From: Anoplolepis gracilipes
Lineage: Eukaryota > Arthropoda > Insecta > Hymenoptera > Formicidae
Length of the DNA stretch: 64,000 nucleotides
Reading direction: 5' to 3'
Assembly: GCF_047496725.1 (NCBI RefSeq)
Contig: NC_132973.1
Location: 8,593,233-8,657,232, forward strand
How positions within the stretch are numbered: the first letter of the stretch is position 1; every line of letters begins with the position of its first letter. The notes under the pieces were generated by a model. That model was not told where the DNA came from, did no database searches, and saw only the letters and a list, made by a program, of their open reading frames with translations. This document shows, piece by piece, positions 1 through 12,880 of this stretch. Made by a program: the position numbers and the translations under genes.

Positions 1-1139
1 TAAAATAATTGCTCAATATTAATATTATATTCTAATTATGTTAATATTATATTATATCAATACTAATATATATATATATATATATGTATAATATTATATA
101 TTTATAATTAATATATATGTATAATTGGCTTAATTATAAACTTTCGTTAGGATTGAAGTACTGAAATCTGTCAAATACACTTTTCAACCATGTAAAATGT
201 AAATCGAAGGATTCGTGGTAGAACATTCAGTGAAACCGTTCAGTGGAACTGTTCAATTTTTATCGACAAGGTCTATACTGTCTTCACTAGAGTTACACAG
301 TTTACGTTAATCATTTGTCACAGAGAAACGCAGAGAGCACAAACAATGCATACCTTTCGATAGTTACGCTAATTTTACTGCACGGGTTCAACACATAAGG
401 CGGATGGTGTTTCAGCATTTGCGGTCCAAATGTGAAGATCAGCAGCGTCGAAAATCCAGTAAAAGGATGAAAATATGAAAAGGAAAATGTAATGTTAAGG
501 AATATTCAATAATATTCTCTCGTAAAATTATGCGCCCTGTCTCCCTCGATCGTCGCTCTTTTCAACAGTGAATAAGCACGTAAAGAGAACACGTGACAAG
601 AGAAAAATATTCACAGATTAAAATACACACCTAACCTCATCGTCCGCCATGGTGGTGCTTGGTTGTTACACGCGTCTACCTAAAAAAAAAAAAAAAATTA
701 CACAACCATACAAATATTTTTTTTATTAGCATTCATATACTGCGATGCAAATCTCTTGGCACCCGTCCTATTAATAGCACTTACCATCGGAATCTCCCCG
801 CTTCCCTAGTTATTAAAATAAATAGGGACTTGCATAAGCGAGCCTAATAAACGCGCCTGCAGCCATGGCTCTTCGCATTACACGAAACAAGATTACATGA
901 AAGCCATGTGTGAAACTATTTTTTCTTTTTTTTTGTACATGCATACTCGCTTGTATCATAACGCCTTCGCGCTTCCGCGCGACAAATGAGGCGGACGAAA
1001 ATAATAACAGAATGACGTGAAACGAAAGTTGTCGAATGATCCGCGTCGATGGAAATATTAATAGAGGAACTCTTGAGAAAGAAGAAATTTATCGTCGTGA
1101 GACGCGTCTCTGTCTCTTTCGATAAATACGATCGATCTT
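1..1139. other. AT-rich non-coding stretch
   Basis: No gene is visible. The stretch holds an (AT)-rich start (about 1-120), an adenine run near 680 and scattered short open frames without recognisable similarity. An E-box CACGTG lies near 590. Nothing else can be supported. Confidence 0.5.
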
Positions 1140-1480
1140 TCAGGAGTGTGATCTGGGAGTCGATAAATCATGGGCTGTTACGTGGGCCGATTTCGTCGCC
1201 GAAGGCGTTCGAGGTGGTGGCGCGATAGAATACGGCGGTGTAGAATATCCGACGTGTGCGAAAATAGACGCCGGTCGTCCCCACCTCTACACTATCGTCG
1301 AGACGTTGGGATACGGTCGACGCGATCCAAATTTGGATGCAACGATCCGGTAGATACCTCCTCTCATCGGCCGCTTCGACTGGATTCGATGTCAAAACGG
1401 CGAGACGGACGGATAAACAGAGTCTCTCGCGCATCGTCATGAGAGAATTTCGAATGCGTTACGACGTCGGTCGCGTTATT
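1140..1480. other. GC/CpG-rich island, unassigned
   Basis: This block is clearly richer in C, G and CpG than its flanks and is open in frames on both strands (about 90 codons each, 1168-1442). Overlapping frames of nearly equal length on both strands are what high GC gives by chance, and neither product resembles a known family. It is best described as an unassigned regulatory or 5' exon-like island. Confidence 0.35.
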
Positions 1481-2859
1481 TACGAATGACATTTCGTTGA
1501 AAAGGGACGCGGTGTAACCTGAGAGAAAATATATGAACGGGAGGGTGAAGACTCGCGAGAGAGGATCTCTTATTAGTCGGCGATTTTCGCCGCAAAATCG
1601 TTATGACGATGTAACACGGTTGCGGGATATATCGACTTGCCGCGAGGTACAAGATGGAACAACAAAGTTTCAAAACAGATAACTTATATAGGTAAACTTC
1701 TGTTGCGCGCAACATACCGAAATTGTGCAATTCGGTTACGGAGGTAACAATTGCGCATTTAGCGGCGCTTGCACCGCGGCCAACGACGCGCGCTCCTTGT
1801 CAGGGCTCCAACATCCAAGAAGATGGATTGCGCTTGTCTACGGTGCCATTCCACATTCCGAAAATACTTAGGAACGTTAATCGTTACGCAGTCACGAAAT
1901 GTCGCGAAACAAGATCTCATTAAAGTTTTGTGCGAAATGGTATTTTTCCAAATATTTTCTTTATTTTTTACTTTTTTATTTGTTACATGTAATAATTATT
2001 AATTAAAAAGGTCAAATACTATATATAGTATAATTCTCTAGAATTTAAGATTATTAAATACAAAGGGAGAAAGAGAGAGGCAGAAATATTTTTCAATTAT
2101 TTTTAAATTACATAATAAATATCTTAAAAAAAAATCTCTAAATGTAAACGCTTTATTATATATATTCTATTTTTCATCTCTATATATTTTGCATCTGTGG
2201 AATCAAGTAAGCATTGCATAAACAATTTTCTTGTCACCAATGAAATTAATATGCAAATTTATCAAAACCGGTATATTATATGGTATAATGAAATTTTATG
2301 GAGATAAAATGATTAAATTCTTATTTTTTCGTGAATTAATTGTTATTACGACATGCTACAGCGACTCCTTTTATATTTGTAACATGCGATCCGCGCCTTT
2401 GCTAAGTATAGATCTCCTCTCGCGCTCGAACCATTCCAAGACACACGTCCTATCGCATTGAGACATGCGTACCGCCTCCGATGTCAAAGTGGCAAGCCGC
2501 TCCGTAAAAATAGACAACTCGTTAAATTTCATTAAACTATGCAAAAAAGGCAATCTGCTGCTTTGAGTGAGGCTATATTTTACATAAATTTTATTACGCT
2601 AAAGCGGGAATATAATGCAAATCTATTTCTTTCGTTGGAAAATTTAAATTGAGAAAAACGATCGCACAAAATAATGACGAAAGTTTTAATCAATTTATTG
2701 GTGATAGAGACAATATTTTATAATTTCTTTTGAGATTAAGATAAAATGGAAATATTTTATGTGATTGATATATATATATATATATATACACATTTTTTGT
2801 TGAAATACCCGAAATAATCGATCAATAGTTGATTTGGTGGACCGATAAACGGAAGAAGC
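1481..2859. other. AT-rich non-coding stretch
   Basis: Mostly AT-rich, with short open frames on both strands that resemble nothing known, and an (AT)n run near 2769-2788. No splice-site-supported exon was found. Confidence 0.45.
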
Positions 2860-3600
2860 TCTCGTTCATCACTTTCAACTTTGCGTCACTTTCAAGACGA
2901 GCGATTGCTCGTCGGTGATCGCCGATCCGTCACTGTCTCGAAAGCCTTGGGCGGATCAACCGTCACAATCTTGAAAAGTATCTTTCGTACAGTCACTCGT
3001 CTCACTGACACTCGATAGAATGCAAAAACTTTTCCACAAACAGCGAAATCTTTCGATAGCAACGACTCATTTCCTGGAGGGGAGGAGATCCCGCGAGTCT
3101 TCTATCTTTCTGTCTCTTATCCGAAGGTTCTCCAGGCCTCTTCCTGGAGAACGCGAAACAATCGACACCTTTTGACGACACTTTGGCGATGCGACAACGA
3201 CGAGGATAACGTCCGAAAAGATCGCAGGAAGAGCTGGGCTTACCTTGTGGAGAAAGCTTTGCTGGCTATGACTGGCCAACCGGACCTTAGGCAGCTGACT
3301 GTGCCATATCGTGGATAGCCTAGTCGACTTGGTGAACCTCCACTGTAAGCTGTTCACGTGGTCACGGTGCGACCAATAGCGGCACGTCATTGGCCATAAG
3401 CATTTTTAGACGAGAGCTCTGGTCGCTCTGCTTGCTGCCAAAAATAATCGGAAACTGAAAATGGAGCCGAGCCTGCTTGATACGCCGCTAAGCAACTCGC
3501 TCGATCCGTTGCTGGATCGCCCTCTGATTTGGTTTACCGTGGCTGTTACGAGCCGAGAACGAAACGGTCTTGAACTCGTTCTCATCCTCGACCGCCTCGA
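2860..3600 (-). promoter_or_regulatory. GC-rich island, minus-strand promoter and first-exon candidate
   Basis: Within 3340-3400 there are two CCAAT-type boxes (seen as CCAAT or ATTGG), an E-box CACGTG near 3355 and a CRE-like ACGTCA half-site. Reading leftward on the minus strand, a transcript starting here would meet a strong donor (CAAG then GTAAGC) at about 3245. The frame at 3067-3390 resembles nothing known, so a 5' UTR exon is as likely as coding. The target gene, if any, would lie off the left edge. Confidence 0.35.
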
Positions 3601-6199
3601 AATAATAATTACAAGGCAGTTATTAAAAAACGATATGTGATCCGCGCATCTATATTGACATTAATAAAATTTTCTTTTAAATACATAATTTTTAATAAAC
3701 TTATCTGCACTCGCATAAATGTAGAAAGAAATTGTATATATTTCTTTATATATTTTTTTACATACAAGACGTTTCCTAAAATATAGATAATTTTACATAA
3801 TAGAACTAGTGTTGATATAAAGATATGTGACAGGATGAGATATAATAGAAGATATATTTTTATTTGTACCATATAATGTACGGACAGTCATTTCATTCTT
3901 TGCTGTATCTCTTATATTCTATCAAGATTTACAAAATTAAAACAAAAAAGTCATATTACTCTTACAGACAAGTCAATTACGTAAGGTATCGCCTTAGAAC
4001 AGATGCAAATACAGAGATCATGAAAAATGAGCAACTTATTTCTCGTATCTTAAAAAAAAATAATTACTATCCCGTTTGTATTTCGGTAGGATAATACTAT
4101 GATATTCGGCATCTTCTGAAACGCAGATGTTGGCACTGAACGCGATAATGGTGACGAAAACGTCGACACGCTACGTAAGACAATGGTATTGACGTAATGT
4201 TATCGTCAAATTTCAATGAAACTTTTGGCTCGAAGGTAGAAGTTGCGTGTGCTACTCGTGAACATTTTCTATCTACAAAAGCTGCCAAACGTGACTCATT
4301 CTTGCAAAGCTAATTACACAGATTGTTGATTAACGAAGAATTGAACGGATCAGTTACGTAAAAAATTAATAAATCTATTACATTTCGAGATTCATGAATT
4401 TAAATCGTGTTAAAATATAATTTAATCTCTAATTTTATAAATATTATATCGAATAATTTTATTATATTAAGAATATTTTATATAATGAGATTGTATAAAA
4501 ATGATGAAAATAAAAACTTTAAATTCACAAGGCAAATCTGCTTCAATTCACAAATTAATTATTTATTTTATATTTTAAAAGGTTAAAAGTGTTTTGCGCA
4601 ATGTTATTCAATTTAAAATTTATGAATGTATTAGATTTATTACCTTTTGACATGACAATTGATCCGTTAGTTGCTCCTTGATATGAGTATAATACTGCTA
4701 TGGAGATAAATAATATCGACGTATTTAATACTTATTCGTTCATATTTAATAATTATTATTACAACTATTAACAATATTATATTATACAGAGTGTATGTGT
4801 ATGTGTACTATATTATGATGTCTACAATATTATATTACGAATAATATTGTATTACGTATATAATATTGTATTACATGAGAAGCACTGTTATCATTAATTT
4901 TATAGTTATATCTGTGCTTTAGAATTAATGACGAAAATAATTAAAAATAACAAGAGAATACTGATTAACAACAGTATTTGTAAATAATATATTTGAAAAC
5001 GAAATTAGGTATTTAAGAGTAAACTCAGGTGTAGAGAGTAAAAATGAATTTCAAACCATTGTTTAATTAATATTCAATTTGTATTTCAAACGTTTCGGAC
5101 TCCTTGCGAGCCTTCCTCGGTGACTTAACATATGAAAATAATCGACAAGATAAAAAATTAAGGCAGTATTTGTACATTATTATAAATGCAGAAATATTAA
5201 AACAATTTCTATACATAATTTAAAATAAAAAGATTAACGGACAAATATGTAGCCGTTTTATCTTGCAAGTAGAGAACAGAGGGTCAAGTAGAAAAAATTG
5301 GCTACTTCGTGCGTGTCGATGTTACGTCGCACGTTTAACACAGATAACGTATCTACGGTAAACTTTATTATCGGTAACATTTCTTGCTTACCTTGTATTA
5401 CTATCTTTTATTATATATAATTTTATTTATACATACATATTTTAAATAATTTATGCTCGCGACGATTACACCCAAAAGAATAATGGGATCTTGTTAAAGT
5501 GGCAAGAAAAATTGCGAGTAGAACAAGTGCATGTGGACAGACACGTGGTACATTCCAGGACTTGGTCGGACAGTTTAGTGGGAGCGGATAATATAGATTC
5601 CTATGAAGTTGTAGTAGATAAAACACGCGATGTAAATGCTACGCGATCGAGGAGATGGCGAGAAGGACTTACGGAATTTAAAGTTTTCGCACATTTGTGT
5701 AAAATCCTTGCTGCTCGCACGTAGCCTCTGTACGACAGACTATATCGCAGTAATGCGGACTGTCTGTGATAGAGATTGCGTGTTGCACTGCGTATATACT
5801 GCAGATTTATCAACATGCACAGAATATTACGGTTATTACAACTATAATCTTTTCGTATAAATCAATAAAAAAAAGTACAGAGAAATATTAATTCTACAAT
5901 AATGTATCATCTTATGAGATATCAATCTTATGAGATGTTTATTTTAAAATAAACATATGTTAAGATGGATGTTTTAGCAAGAGTTTTTGAAAAGAGAGGT
6001 TCCCAAAATAAAATGCTGAGCGAGGTATATAAATAAATTTTTCGCATTACCTCGCGCAATCCATAAGCTTATTAGAAATTTACGACGCAATTTGCAAAAT
6101 CATAATTATATATACTCGATACATTGTCGATGCGCTGCTCAATCAGCCCTACGTAATATCGCCCTCCTTGATGTTCACCTCTGATATTAGAGCCTAAAT
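3601..6199. other. AT-rich non-coding stretch
   Basis: No recognisable gene. It holds short variants of an AATATTGTATTAC-like motif around 4790-4880 and a moderately GC-rich patch at about 5280-5760 whose open frames on both strands resemble nothing known. Confidence 0.45.
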
Positions 6200-6503
6200 C
6201 TTGCATAATTGATGCGTGCACGCGAGCAAAAAGACAGGTTCATGTGCATGCGAAGAGAGGAGGTGAGAAAGAGAGAGGGTAAGAGACAGCGCAGGTTCTT
6301 TTGATGCGTGCACCACCGTCGGTGCCGTAACCTCTAACCTATTCCTCTCGTCGCAGGTAGAGTCCCTGGAGGGTGGGACGGCGAGGTTGAACGTGGTGCG
6401 CCCCGAGAGAAACGCGGAGGAGAGAAAGGGGTTAAGGAGAGAGAGCTACCTTTGAACTGAAGGTGATTGACCCGGCGTCCCTGTTGCCACGACAACGATC
6501 CCG

Positions 6504-6511
6504 TGACGTCA
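6504..6511. promoter_or_regulatory. Consensus CRE (TGACGTCA)
   Basis: A perfect CREB/ATF octamer, centred in a 16-bp perfect palindrome (6500-6515) because CCCG and CGGG flank it symmetrically. The sequence match is certain; occupancy is inference. Confidence 0.6.
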
Positions 6512-6618
6512 CGGGACAAGCTGGGGTTTATGGGTGACCCATATTCCAAAAATAACCGTCACCGATTTGCCACCCATCCCATCCCGGCCGGCGTTCTCAC
6601 CCTTCGCCTTCTCTACCG

Positions 6619-6690
6619 TCTCTCTCTCTCTCTCTCTCACACGCACACACACACACACACACACACATATACATACACATACGAATATAC
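6619..6690. repeat. Compound (TC)n-(CA)n microsatellite
   Basis: TC dinucleotides pass into CA dinucleotides and then into degenerate CA/TA sequence, within the GC-rich island. Confidence 0.9.
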
Positions 6691-6960
6691 GCACACGCCG
6701 AATCGCCGACGCCACCATTCCCTCGCGTATCTCGATGCGATTTTCTCCTCTCCTCGCGGCGCTTTTCCTTCCTCTTTGTTTCTCCTACGGATGTCCTCGT
6801 GGCTGAAACAGAAGGCTGTTACCGCGCGTCAAACCATTCTCGGAGCTCGATAGGATCGGACTCCCCGATGAAGAGGGAGCGGAGAAACCCGAGGTGCACG
6901 CAGGGGCATTTTAATTCTTCGTGTTATCGATTGACAAGTGATGAGAAACGCACGTAAATG

Positions 6961-8279
6961 CGCTGAGCCGATCATATGTTGTCCTTACAATCTTGCGGAC
7001 TATCATGGAATCGCGGTATAGAAAGAAGCGTTCATGACGTGTAAAGTAATGATAATGTTCACTTTAAATGAACTCGAGTAAAATCAGATATTTAAATTTC
7101 GAGATATATGATTTTTGCTTGATGATTTAATCCTTAACTTTTCTTTCATCGCAGAATTAAAATTAATCGTGAAAAAAAAAATAATACACAACAATATTAA
7201 GTTTGAAATAATCAAGAAAATCATGGAGAAGAAAAGAAATAAAAACATGTTGATTATATCCACTGACTAAATCCATATTACAATATACTCTGACATAGAG
7301 TATTTTAAATACAATTTTTTTAAAATATTTTATAAATATTTTATAAATATATTGTATAATTAATATTTCTATGTTCAGCTACACAAATTTTGTCTTTTAT
7401 CAATGCAAAGAAATACTCTGACATAGAGTATTTTAAATACAATTTTTTTAAAATATTTTATAAATATTTTATAAATATATTGTATAATTAATATTTCTAT
7501 GTTCAGCTACACAAATTTTGTCTTTTATCAATGCAAAGAAATACTTATCAATTTAAAAATGGTTTGTTTACGGCGCGATTTTATCTGTCTGAAACAGATC
7601 ACACAATTGTCTCTACTAAATTTTGATGAATTTTTCGCGGTGCAAGTTTGACGATCGCTGCATATTTCTATGAATTAAATAAGGTTGCGAAAGTGTACCG
7701 CTATAAAGCATAAATTAAATGGTTCACGTAATTTGGCCCAGAGAATTCTACTAAATAAATAAAGAGGTCATCTATCTGTTAGCTTGAGGCTTTTCTTACA
7801 TTGGAATTTCTATAACGTATCATGGAGTACCTACGAATGTGGACGTCTTTTATGGTAGTCATGGTGACTGGTCAATTTTATCGCATGATTTTACGCGTCA
7901 GAGAAATAATAGATATAATACCTTATCATCTAGAGTTAGAGACAGCGCGCGATTTTGTACAGAATATATTATAATTGAGACGAATCTGACGGATTATTTC
8001 TTATGTACGAATTTTTCGATCAATTTTTTCCCACTGTATTATTTCTGCAGCATTTTTAAAGAGAGATTCACATTTCTTTCCGAATAATACAATAGTGTCA
8101 AAAAATCTTTTTTGAATCTGATCATATTATGATATTTTATTTTGATATTCAAATTATACATTTGTGTATAACGTTTTATCTCACACACACTTGCCGCAAA
8201 TAATATAAATATAATTTTTTACGATAATTTCTTGCAAGTTGTAACTGTAAGTTAAAGTGTGTTAGTATTGAAGGGTTAA
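6961..8279. other. AT-rich spacer between islands
   Basis: Apart from the 128-bp duplication, no gene-like structure is seen. The open frame at 7839-8087 resembles nothing known and lacks supporting splice sites. Confidence 0.45.
7286..7541. repeat. Perfect 128-bp tandem duplication
   Basis: Two copies of a 128-bp unit (7286-7413 and 7414-7541) stand head to tail and look identical base for base, including a seven-T run and AT-rich internal repeats. Being so AT-rich and still identical, it is a recent duplication, or an assembly artefact. Confidence 0.9.
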
Positions 8280-8680
8280 CGTTGACGTAGACGTACTTGT
8301 TTTTATTTTTACAAAGAACGAATCTCAGTTAAATGCACGACAAGCGGATGGACATACAAGGACGTCCGGCTTCGATGGCGGTAACCGTTTTAATCTCGCT
8401 CCTTTTTTTTTCAATGAATCGAGCGACCGAGCAAGGGGGCAAGTATCCACGGGAAGTCGATGGGGTGCTTCGACCCCACGACCTAGTTTGCGCCCCGGTG
8501 ACGTCACAACGACGTCATTGCCCGGGGAAAACTAGGTCGGACAGACCCAGGCGGACCGCCGGAAGAGAGGTCGAAGGGTTTATTGAGAAATTCCCTCGTT
8601 TGGATTTGGCCCTATCGAGGACAAATTTTAAATCGCCAGGAAGAACTTTGCCCTCCTCGTATATATATAAAAATTAATAA
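8280..8680. promoter_or_regulatory. GC-rich island with paired CRE sites
   Basis: It carries a perfect CRE (8499-8506) and, a few bases on, an inverted near-match (CGACGTCA, 8510-8517). GC-rich arms around them (ACTAGG and CCTAGT, CCCCGG and CCGGGG) form an imperfect palindrome. A short frame from 8353 reads into a possible donor (GTAACC at 8381). No known protein is encoded. Confidence 0.4.
8499..8506. promoter_or_regulatory. Consensus CRE (TGACGTCA)
   Basis: Perfect octamer, with a second seven-of-eight site starting 11 bases downstream. Confidence 0.55.
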
Positions 8681-10399
8681 CAATCGCGTGTTTGAAATAT
8701 TTATAAAACTAAAGCATCTTTATTTTGCTTATTGCTACCTGAAAAAAGTGGAGAGGAGAAGGTTTTCATTTATTTAATATTAACATAATTATTGTTCTTT
8801 GTTTATTAATCGATGAAAAAATGTTGTAATATTTAGTATCAATATTTGTATCAATTGCTTGAAAGCTTTTGCGACTTGATTCCTGAATTATGACAGAAAA
8901 TCCAGGAGAGGGAATCTCTTGTAGAAATATACGAGGTTATTAATCTTAATGAATTAAGAAGTAACTCTATGCTGAATACCCTTTTAAAAAGTTAATTTAT
9001 TTATACGTACAAGTATATTTACACAATAAGAAGTTATTATTAGTCATCTGTTTTTTACATTTGACTAATATGATACAAAATTTAAATTGCATAAAATTAT
9101 TTTATACTTTAAATCGTTAAAAATGCGATGTATGATATAAAAACTTAAACACATGTAATGAGCTAAAATTACCATACTTTACATCTTTCCAGAAAGTCTA
9201 TGGATTTCGAGTTGAAATTAATTTCTAATCACCTAGATTTTGATCAAAAACATATTAATTATTTATTGTCAGAGAACGATTTGTCATTATTTGCATAGCG
9301 AAAGAAAGGAGAGACGAATGACAGAGAAATTTATTCATTCTTGAGACTTCATTCAGTCGGCGTATTTTCTCAGTTAAAAGAACATAGAAAAAAAAAAGAT
9401 TCGGTTGCAATTCGGCGATCACAAAGATAATCGACGATAGGCTGGCATAGATAATTTTGAGAAAAAATCATGAGACGTGCCGAAAGCTTCGAAAGCCAAA
9501 CGGTTGGCAAATCTCATGAATGGCCGCGTAATGTGAATGAAGCTCCAGTGACCTAGTTTTGCTTGGCACCCCTGCATCCCCCGGCCTCTCCGCCTTTCCG
9601 GAGAGGGAAAGAGAGGGAGAGCAAGATAGATAGAAAGACAGAGTGCATCCCCCCTCCGCCAACTGCATCGCGTGGGCGTTACGTCAGGGACAGGTTATCG
9701 ACTGCACCAGCGGCCGCACTGAGAATATTAATTCGCGGCATCGATTGGAAATTCGCGCGATAACACGCCAATCGCTACGCCGGATGTAACGAACGAGCGG
9801 CGAGAGACCCTGATGATATTACGACTATTATATTTTTCCATGGAGAGTCGTTTTCTGTTGCTTTCGATGTCAAGCAACTAATTGCATTGAACGTCATTGC
9901 GTTGCTGAGCAAACGTTTGAGACTGGCTACAAACATGCTTTTTATTTTTCGAACGATTTTATCGTATATGCAGATATCCGAAACGAATGAAAGAATTGTA
10001 GAATTTATACGGAAAATGTAGCTGTGAAAATTTAATATATAATTATAATACAGAATTGCGTTGAAAAAAAATATTTCATGATAATTATCGCGAATGATTT
10101 CCGTGGATTAACATTGTATATAAATCTCCGCGCGTGGACCTTTTATTTTAATGTTATGTCAATTTACACGCAGGTTTGTTTTACACAGATTTACATTACG
10201 CATTTTGACAAAATACTATTTTAAATATTGCATATTAAACATTATAATTTCTTAAATGTTTACTGAGTATAACATAGATTGTTTATTGATTATTATACTT
10301 TGCATACGTATAATTATAATTAGAATGAAAGTGTCACATAGCGAAATAGAAGGTGGATCACGCTTTTTTAAGTTTGTCTTAAGTAAAGTGACTAAAAAG
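8681..10399. other. AT-rich spacer with one small GC-rich patch
   Basis: Mostly AT-rich. A GC-richer patch at about 9450-9800 has open frames on both strands but no CRE octamer, clear donor or recognisable protein. Confidence 0.4.
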
Positions 10400-10910
10400 T
10401 AATTTCAAGAAAGGTAACGCGAACCAATGTATGACGGAGGGGAGGGGGGAGGGAGGAGTCCGATCCACTTTTCGAAAATTTGGTTCTGCCGACCGCCATT
10501 GCATCCGTGTCGGCGATGTGCAGGAGGGAGGGGGGATAACCCGGGATCGCGGGTAGGGTAGAATGACGTCAGGAGATGACGCGGGCCGTCGAACTCTCGT
10601 TGGCAAGCGAGCATAGGGGTGCATCGACCTGAAACCCCCGGTTGCCTAGCTAGAACTCTCTCCGTCTCTCACGCGCGTTTCTCCTTTCTCTCTCTTTCTC
10701 CGTCTCTCTCGTATGCGCGACCCAGCATCAGTCTGCTGCATCTCGGCTTTGTCGAACCGACGAAGGAAGGTGAGAATTATGAAAGGTTGACAGAACGCGC
10801 TAGTGAAAAAAAAATGGCGTTACGTTTACCGAGAAAGTATGCTAAGAATGGAAGGAGCATCGTGCTTCTTATTGTTGGATTAAATGCGATAATTCAAGAA
10901 GGAAAGTGAA
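10400..10910 (+). promoter_or_regulatory. GC-rich island with CRE and candidate first exon
   Basis: A CRE octamer lies at 10564-10571. About 160 bp downstream, in CATCAGTCTG, is a match to the arthropod initiator core TCAGT. A good donor (GAAG then GTGAGA) at 10770 follows. The order CRE, initiator, donor fits a promoter with a short, probably untranslated, first exon on the plus strand. A 19-codon ATG frame (10713-10769) also ends at this donor in phase 0 but resembles nothing known. Confidence 0.4.
10564..10571. promoter_or_regulatory. Consensus CRE (TGACGTCA)
   Basis: Perfect octamer, followed after a few bases by a second TGACG half-site. Confidence 0.55.
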
Positions 10911-12179
10911 AAAAATGACAAAATTATCTGATCTGATAAATGATATTAATAATATAACATCTTTCATCAAGTATTTTTAGCGTCATATAAATTCTATGTA
11001 GAGATAGAAAACTCATGGATGTTTACTAGATATATTCGATCTATCGGATCGTAAAAAATTAATGACAAGTAAAGAATCGCGCTAATGTCTCTATATGAAA
11101 TATAATAGTATAATTATCAAGTACACATAAGACAGTATGATCGATGCGACCTCGCTGGCTGTCTTCTTATGCAAGATTGAATTAAAGGGGCCAGTACTGT
11201 GTACCACGTGTCACGCTATAATCGACGTAAGAGGAGAAATGCTTTTGACACAAGGAGCGAATTGGTTTCTCGGAAATAACTAGTGCGTTTCCTCTTCGTC
11301 TCTCGTCCCTCGTCCCTCTTTGAGAATAATCAGCGAGATATGAAGATGTATGTCGCAGTGCCTCTTCCTCGGGTCGAGCTACGCGAAAACTTAACGCACC
11401 CAGAAGTGCGAACGTGAAAAAGAGGGAAGCGGGAGAAGCGGGGAATAGCGGAAACTGGATGAATGAGAGGGTGTAGAAGGGCTGGAGAAGAGGGCATCGG
11501 CGGTAGTGGTGACTGCGTCTTTGCTGCTTCTCCATCCGAGTATTTTTAGAGTCGTTGAATTAGACATCCGGGACAGACATCAGTCCTAAGATGCCTGGGC
11601 GTGATTCCGGAGTACGTAGTCTTCGATGGGTAGATGGAAGAAGATGGAGAGAAAGGGAGGAGAAAAATGGAGGTCGGTCCTTGCGTGAGGGACGACGATA
11701 CACGACGATGCTGTCGTTCAGGATTGAGTGTCGACCTGCCATCGAATTGATCATTGATTGAAAAATATTGAACCATATTATTTATGAGCTTGTTCTTAAC
11801 ATTTCTCAATGATTGCTCAAGGTCGCGATTGTACGAGAAAATACGTGAATCAAGGCAAGAGCAAGGCATGTTCTCAAAGGAATTGTAGCTTCTAAGATTT
11901 ACACCTTTTCTTCTTTTGTATTGAATATTTTATTGATGAAAATTTAATTGTTTTCAGTTTTTCATATTTTGCACGTATCTTTTCTTTATTTAAAAACTTG
12001 CGGTACTGTTATAAAAACTTATAGTTTTATTATGATTTATATTTAATTTTATGATATATTTAATTGTGAATATATCATATTAATTATATTTTCTTGTTTA
12101 ATTGTCATCTAACTGAATTTTTTTTCAATCATATGAGGACGTTGTTTATCAACGAAGAAGCAAAGAGATGATAGATCAG
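10911..12179. other. Mixed spacer with GC-richer block, no recognised gene
   Basis: An E-box CACGTG lies at 11205-11210. The block 11200-11870 is purine-rich on the plus strand and open on the minus strand, but the products are low in complexity and unrecognised. The rest is AT-rich. Confidence 0.4.
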
Positions 12180-12355
12180 CAGAAGAATCCTCCTCTCTCG
12201 TGCATATCCTGTAAGTAGTCTTTACCTAGGCCAGTAGAACGACAGGCAAGATGATAGGGGAAGGGAGCCAGGGGAAGGGACAGGGTAAAAAGGTAAGAGA
12301 GAGGGTGATCTTCAGGGAGCCACGTGGTGCGGCATGCGCGGGACAATCAATGCAG

Positions 12356-12363
12356 TGACGTCA
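12356..12363. promoter_or_regulatory. Consensus CRE (TGACGTCA)
   Basis: Perfect octamer about 30 bp downstream of an E-box; a CGTCAC half-site follows. Confidence 0.55.
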
Positions 12364-12822
12364 TCGTCACCGTCAGCCCGACCAATCGGGGATCCGCTCC
12401 ATTCAAACCCGCCAGCCTCGGGGTCTCCAAGTGGAAACTCGGCGAGTTTCATCGGACTTTGGCCTGACTGCAGTTCGGCCTCGATCACTGAGAGGCGCGA
12501 ATTCGAGCGATCGGACGCGCTCCGCTCACGTCGTTCCGTTCACGTCGCTCTCGACGAACGATTCTTCAGAGAATCATCGAGTCTGTCGTCCGCGACGGCA
12601 CTTCCTCGTATCACTAGTGGCATCAAGACAGCGCGACCCGTGAGCAAATCCTCAGGTGGCGCGACACGGCTGGCAAATTGCTGGCACACGAAAATCTATA
12701 TCACGACGTGGTCCAGAAAAAGAAACCGATTTGAAAAAGCGCCAGGGAATATCCTGTGCAAGGGATTTGAGCCAAATGAAGATGGTGCACGAAAAGAGAG
12801 GAGGAGCGATGTAGCTGGGAAG

Positions 12823-12874
12823 ATGCTGATAGTGCCTTCTGATTTATCATTGGACCGCGGCGAGTTGGAGAAAG
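12823..12874 (+). other. Candidate alternative first coding exon (MLIVPSDLSLDRGELEK)
   Basis: An ATG opens a 17-codon reading that runs into a consensus donor (AAAG then GTAAGT at 12875), leaving phase 1. It sits at the downstream edge of a CRE/E-box/CCAAT island, as a first coding exon would. The peptide is not recognised and the partner exon was not found. A larger in-frame ORF starts at 12334, so the true start is uncertain. Confidence 0.3.
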
Positions 12875-12880
12875 GTAAGT

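Larger units (their letters stand above)
6200..6960. promoter_or_regulatory. GC-rich island with CRE palindrome and CT/CA tract
   Basis: The island contains a perfect CRE (6504-6511) inside a longer palindrome and a dinucleotide run switching from (TC)n to (CA)n at about 6619-6668. There is a pyrimidine-rich acceptor-like site near 6357. Overlapping open frames up to 128 codons include the dinucleotide run and are not credible as proteins. It is the first of a series of similar islands up to about 20.6 kb. Confidence 0.45.
12180..12880 (+). promoter_or_regulatory. GC-rich island with E-box, CRE and candidate first coding exon
   Basis: E-box CACGTG (12321-12326), CRE octamer (12356-12363) and a CCAAT box (near 12380) stand in promoter-like order. 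A 189-codon frame covers 12334-12903, but composition and the downstream donor suggest only its end matters (see 12823-12874). The island is one of the most promoter-like in the series. Confidence 0.45.

Noticed and set aside
1168..1442. Two 90-codon frames on opposite strands
   Set aside because: Nearly the same interval is open on both strands in a GC-rich block, which is typical of chance; neither resembles a protein family.
6467..6853. 128-codon frame
   Set aside because: It runs through the TC/CA microsatellite and encodes repeats of Ser-Leu and Thr-His; parallel frames are also open.
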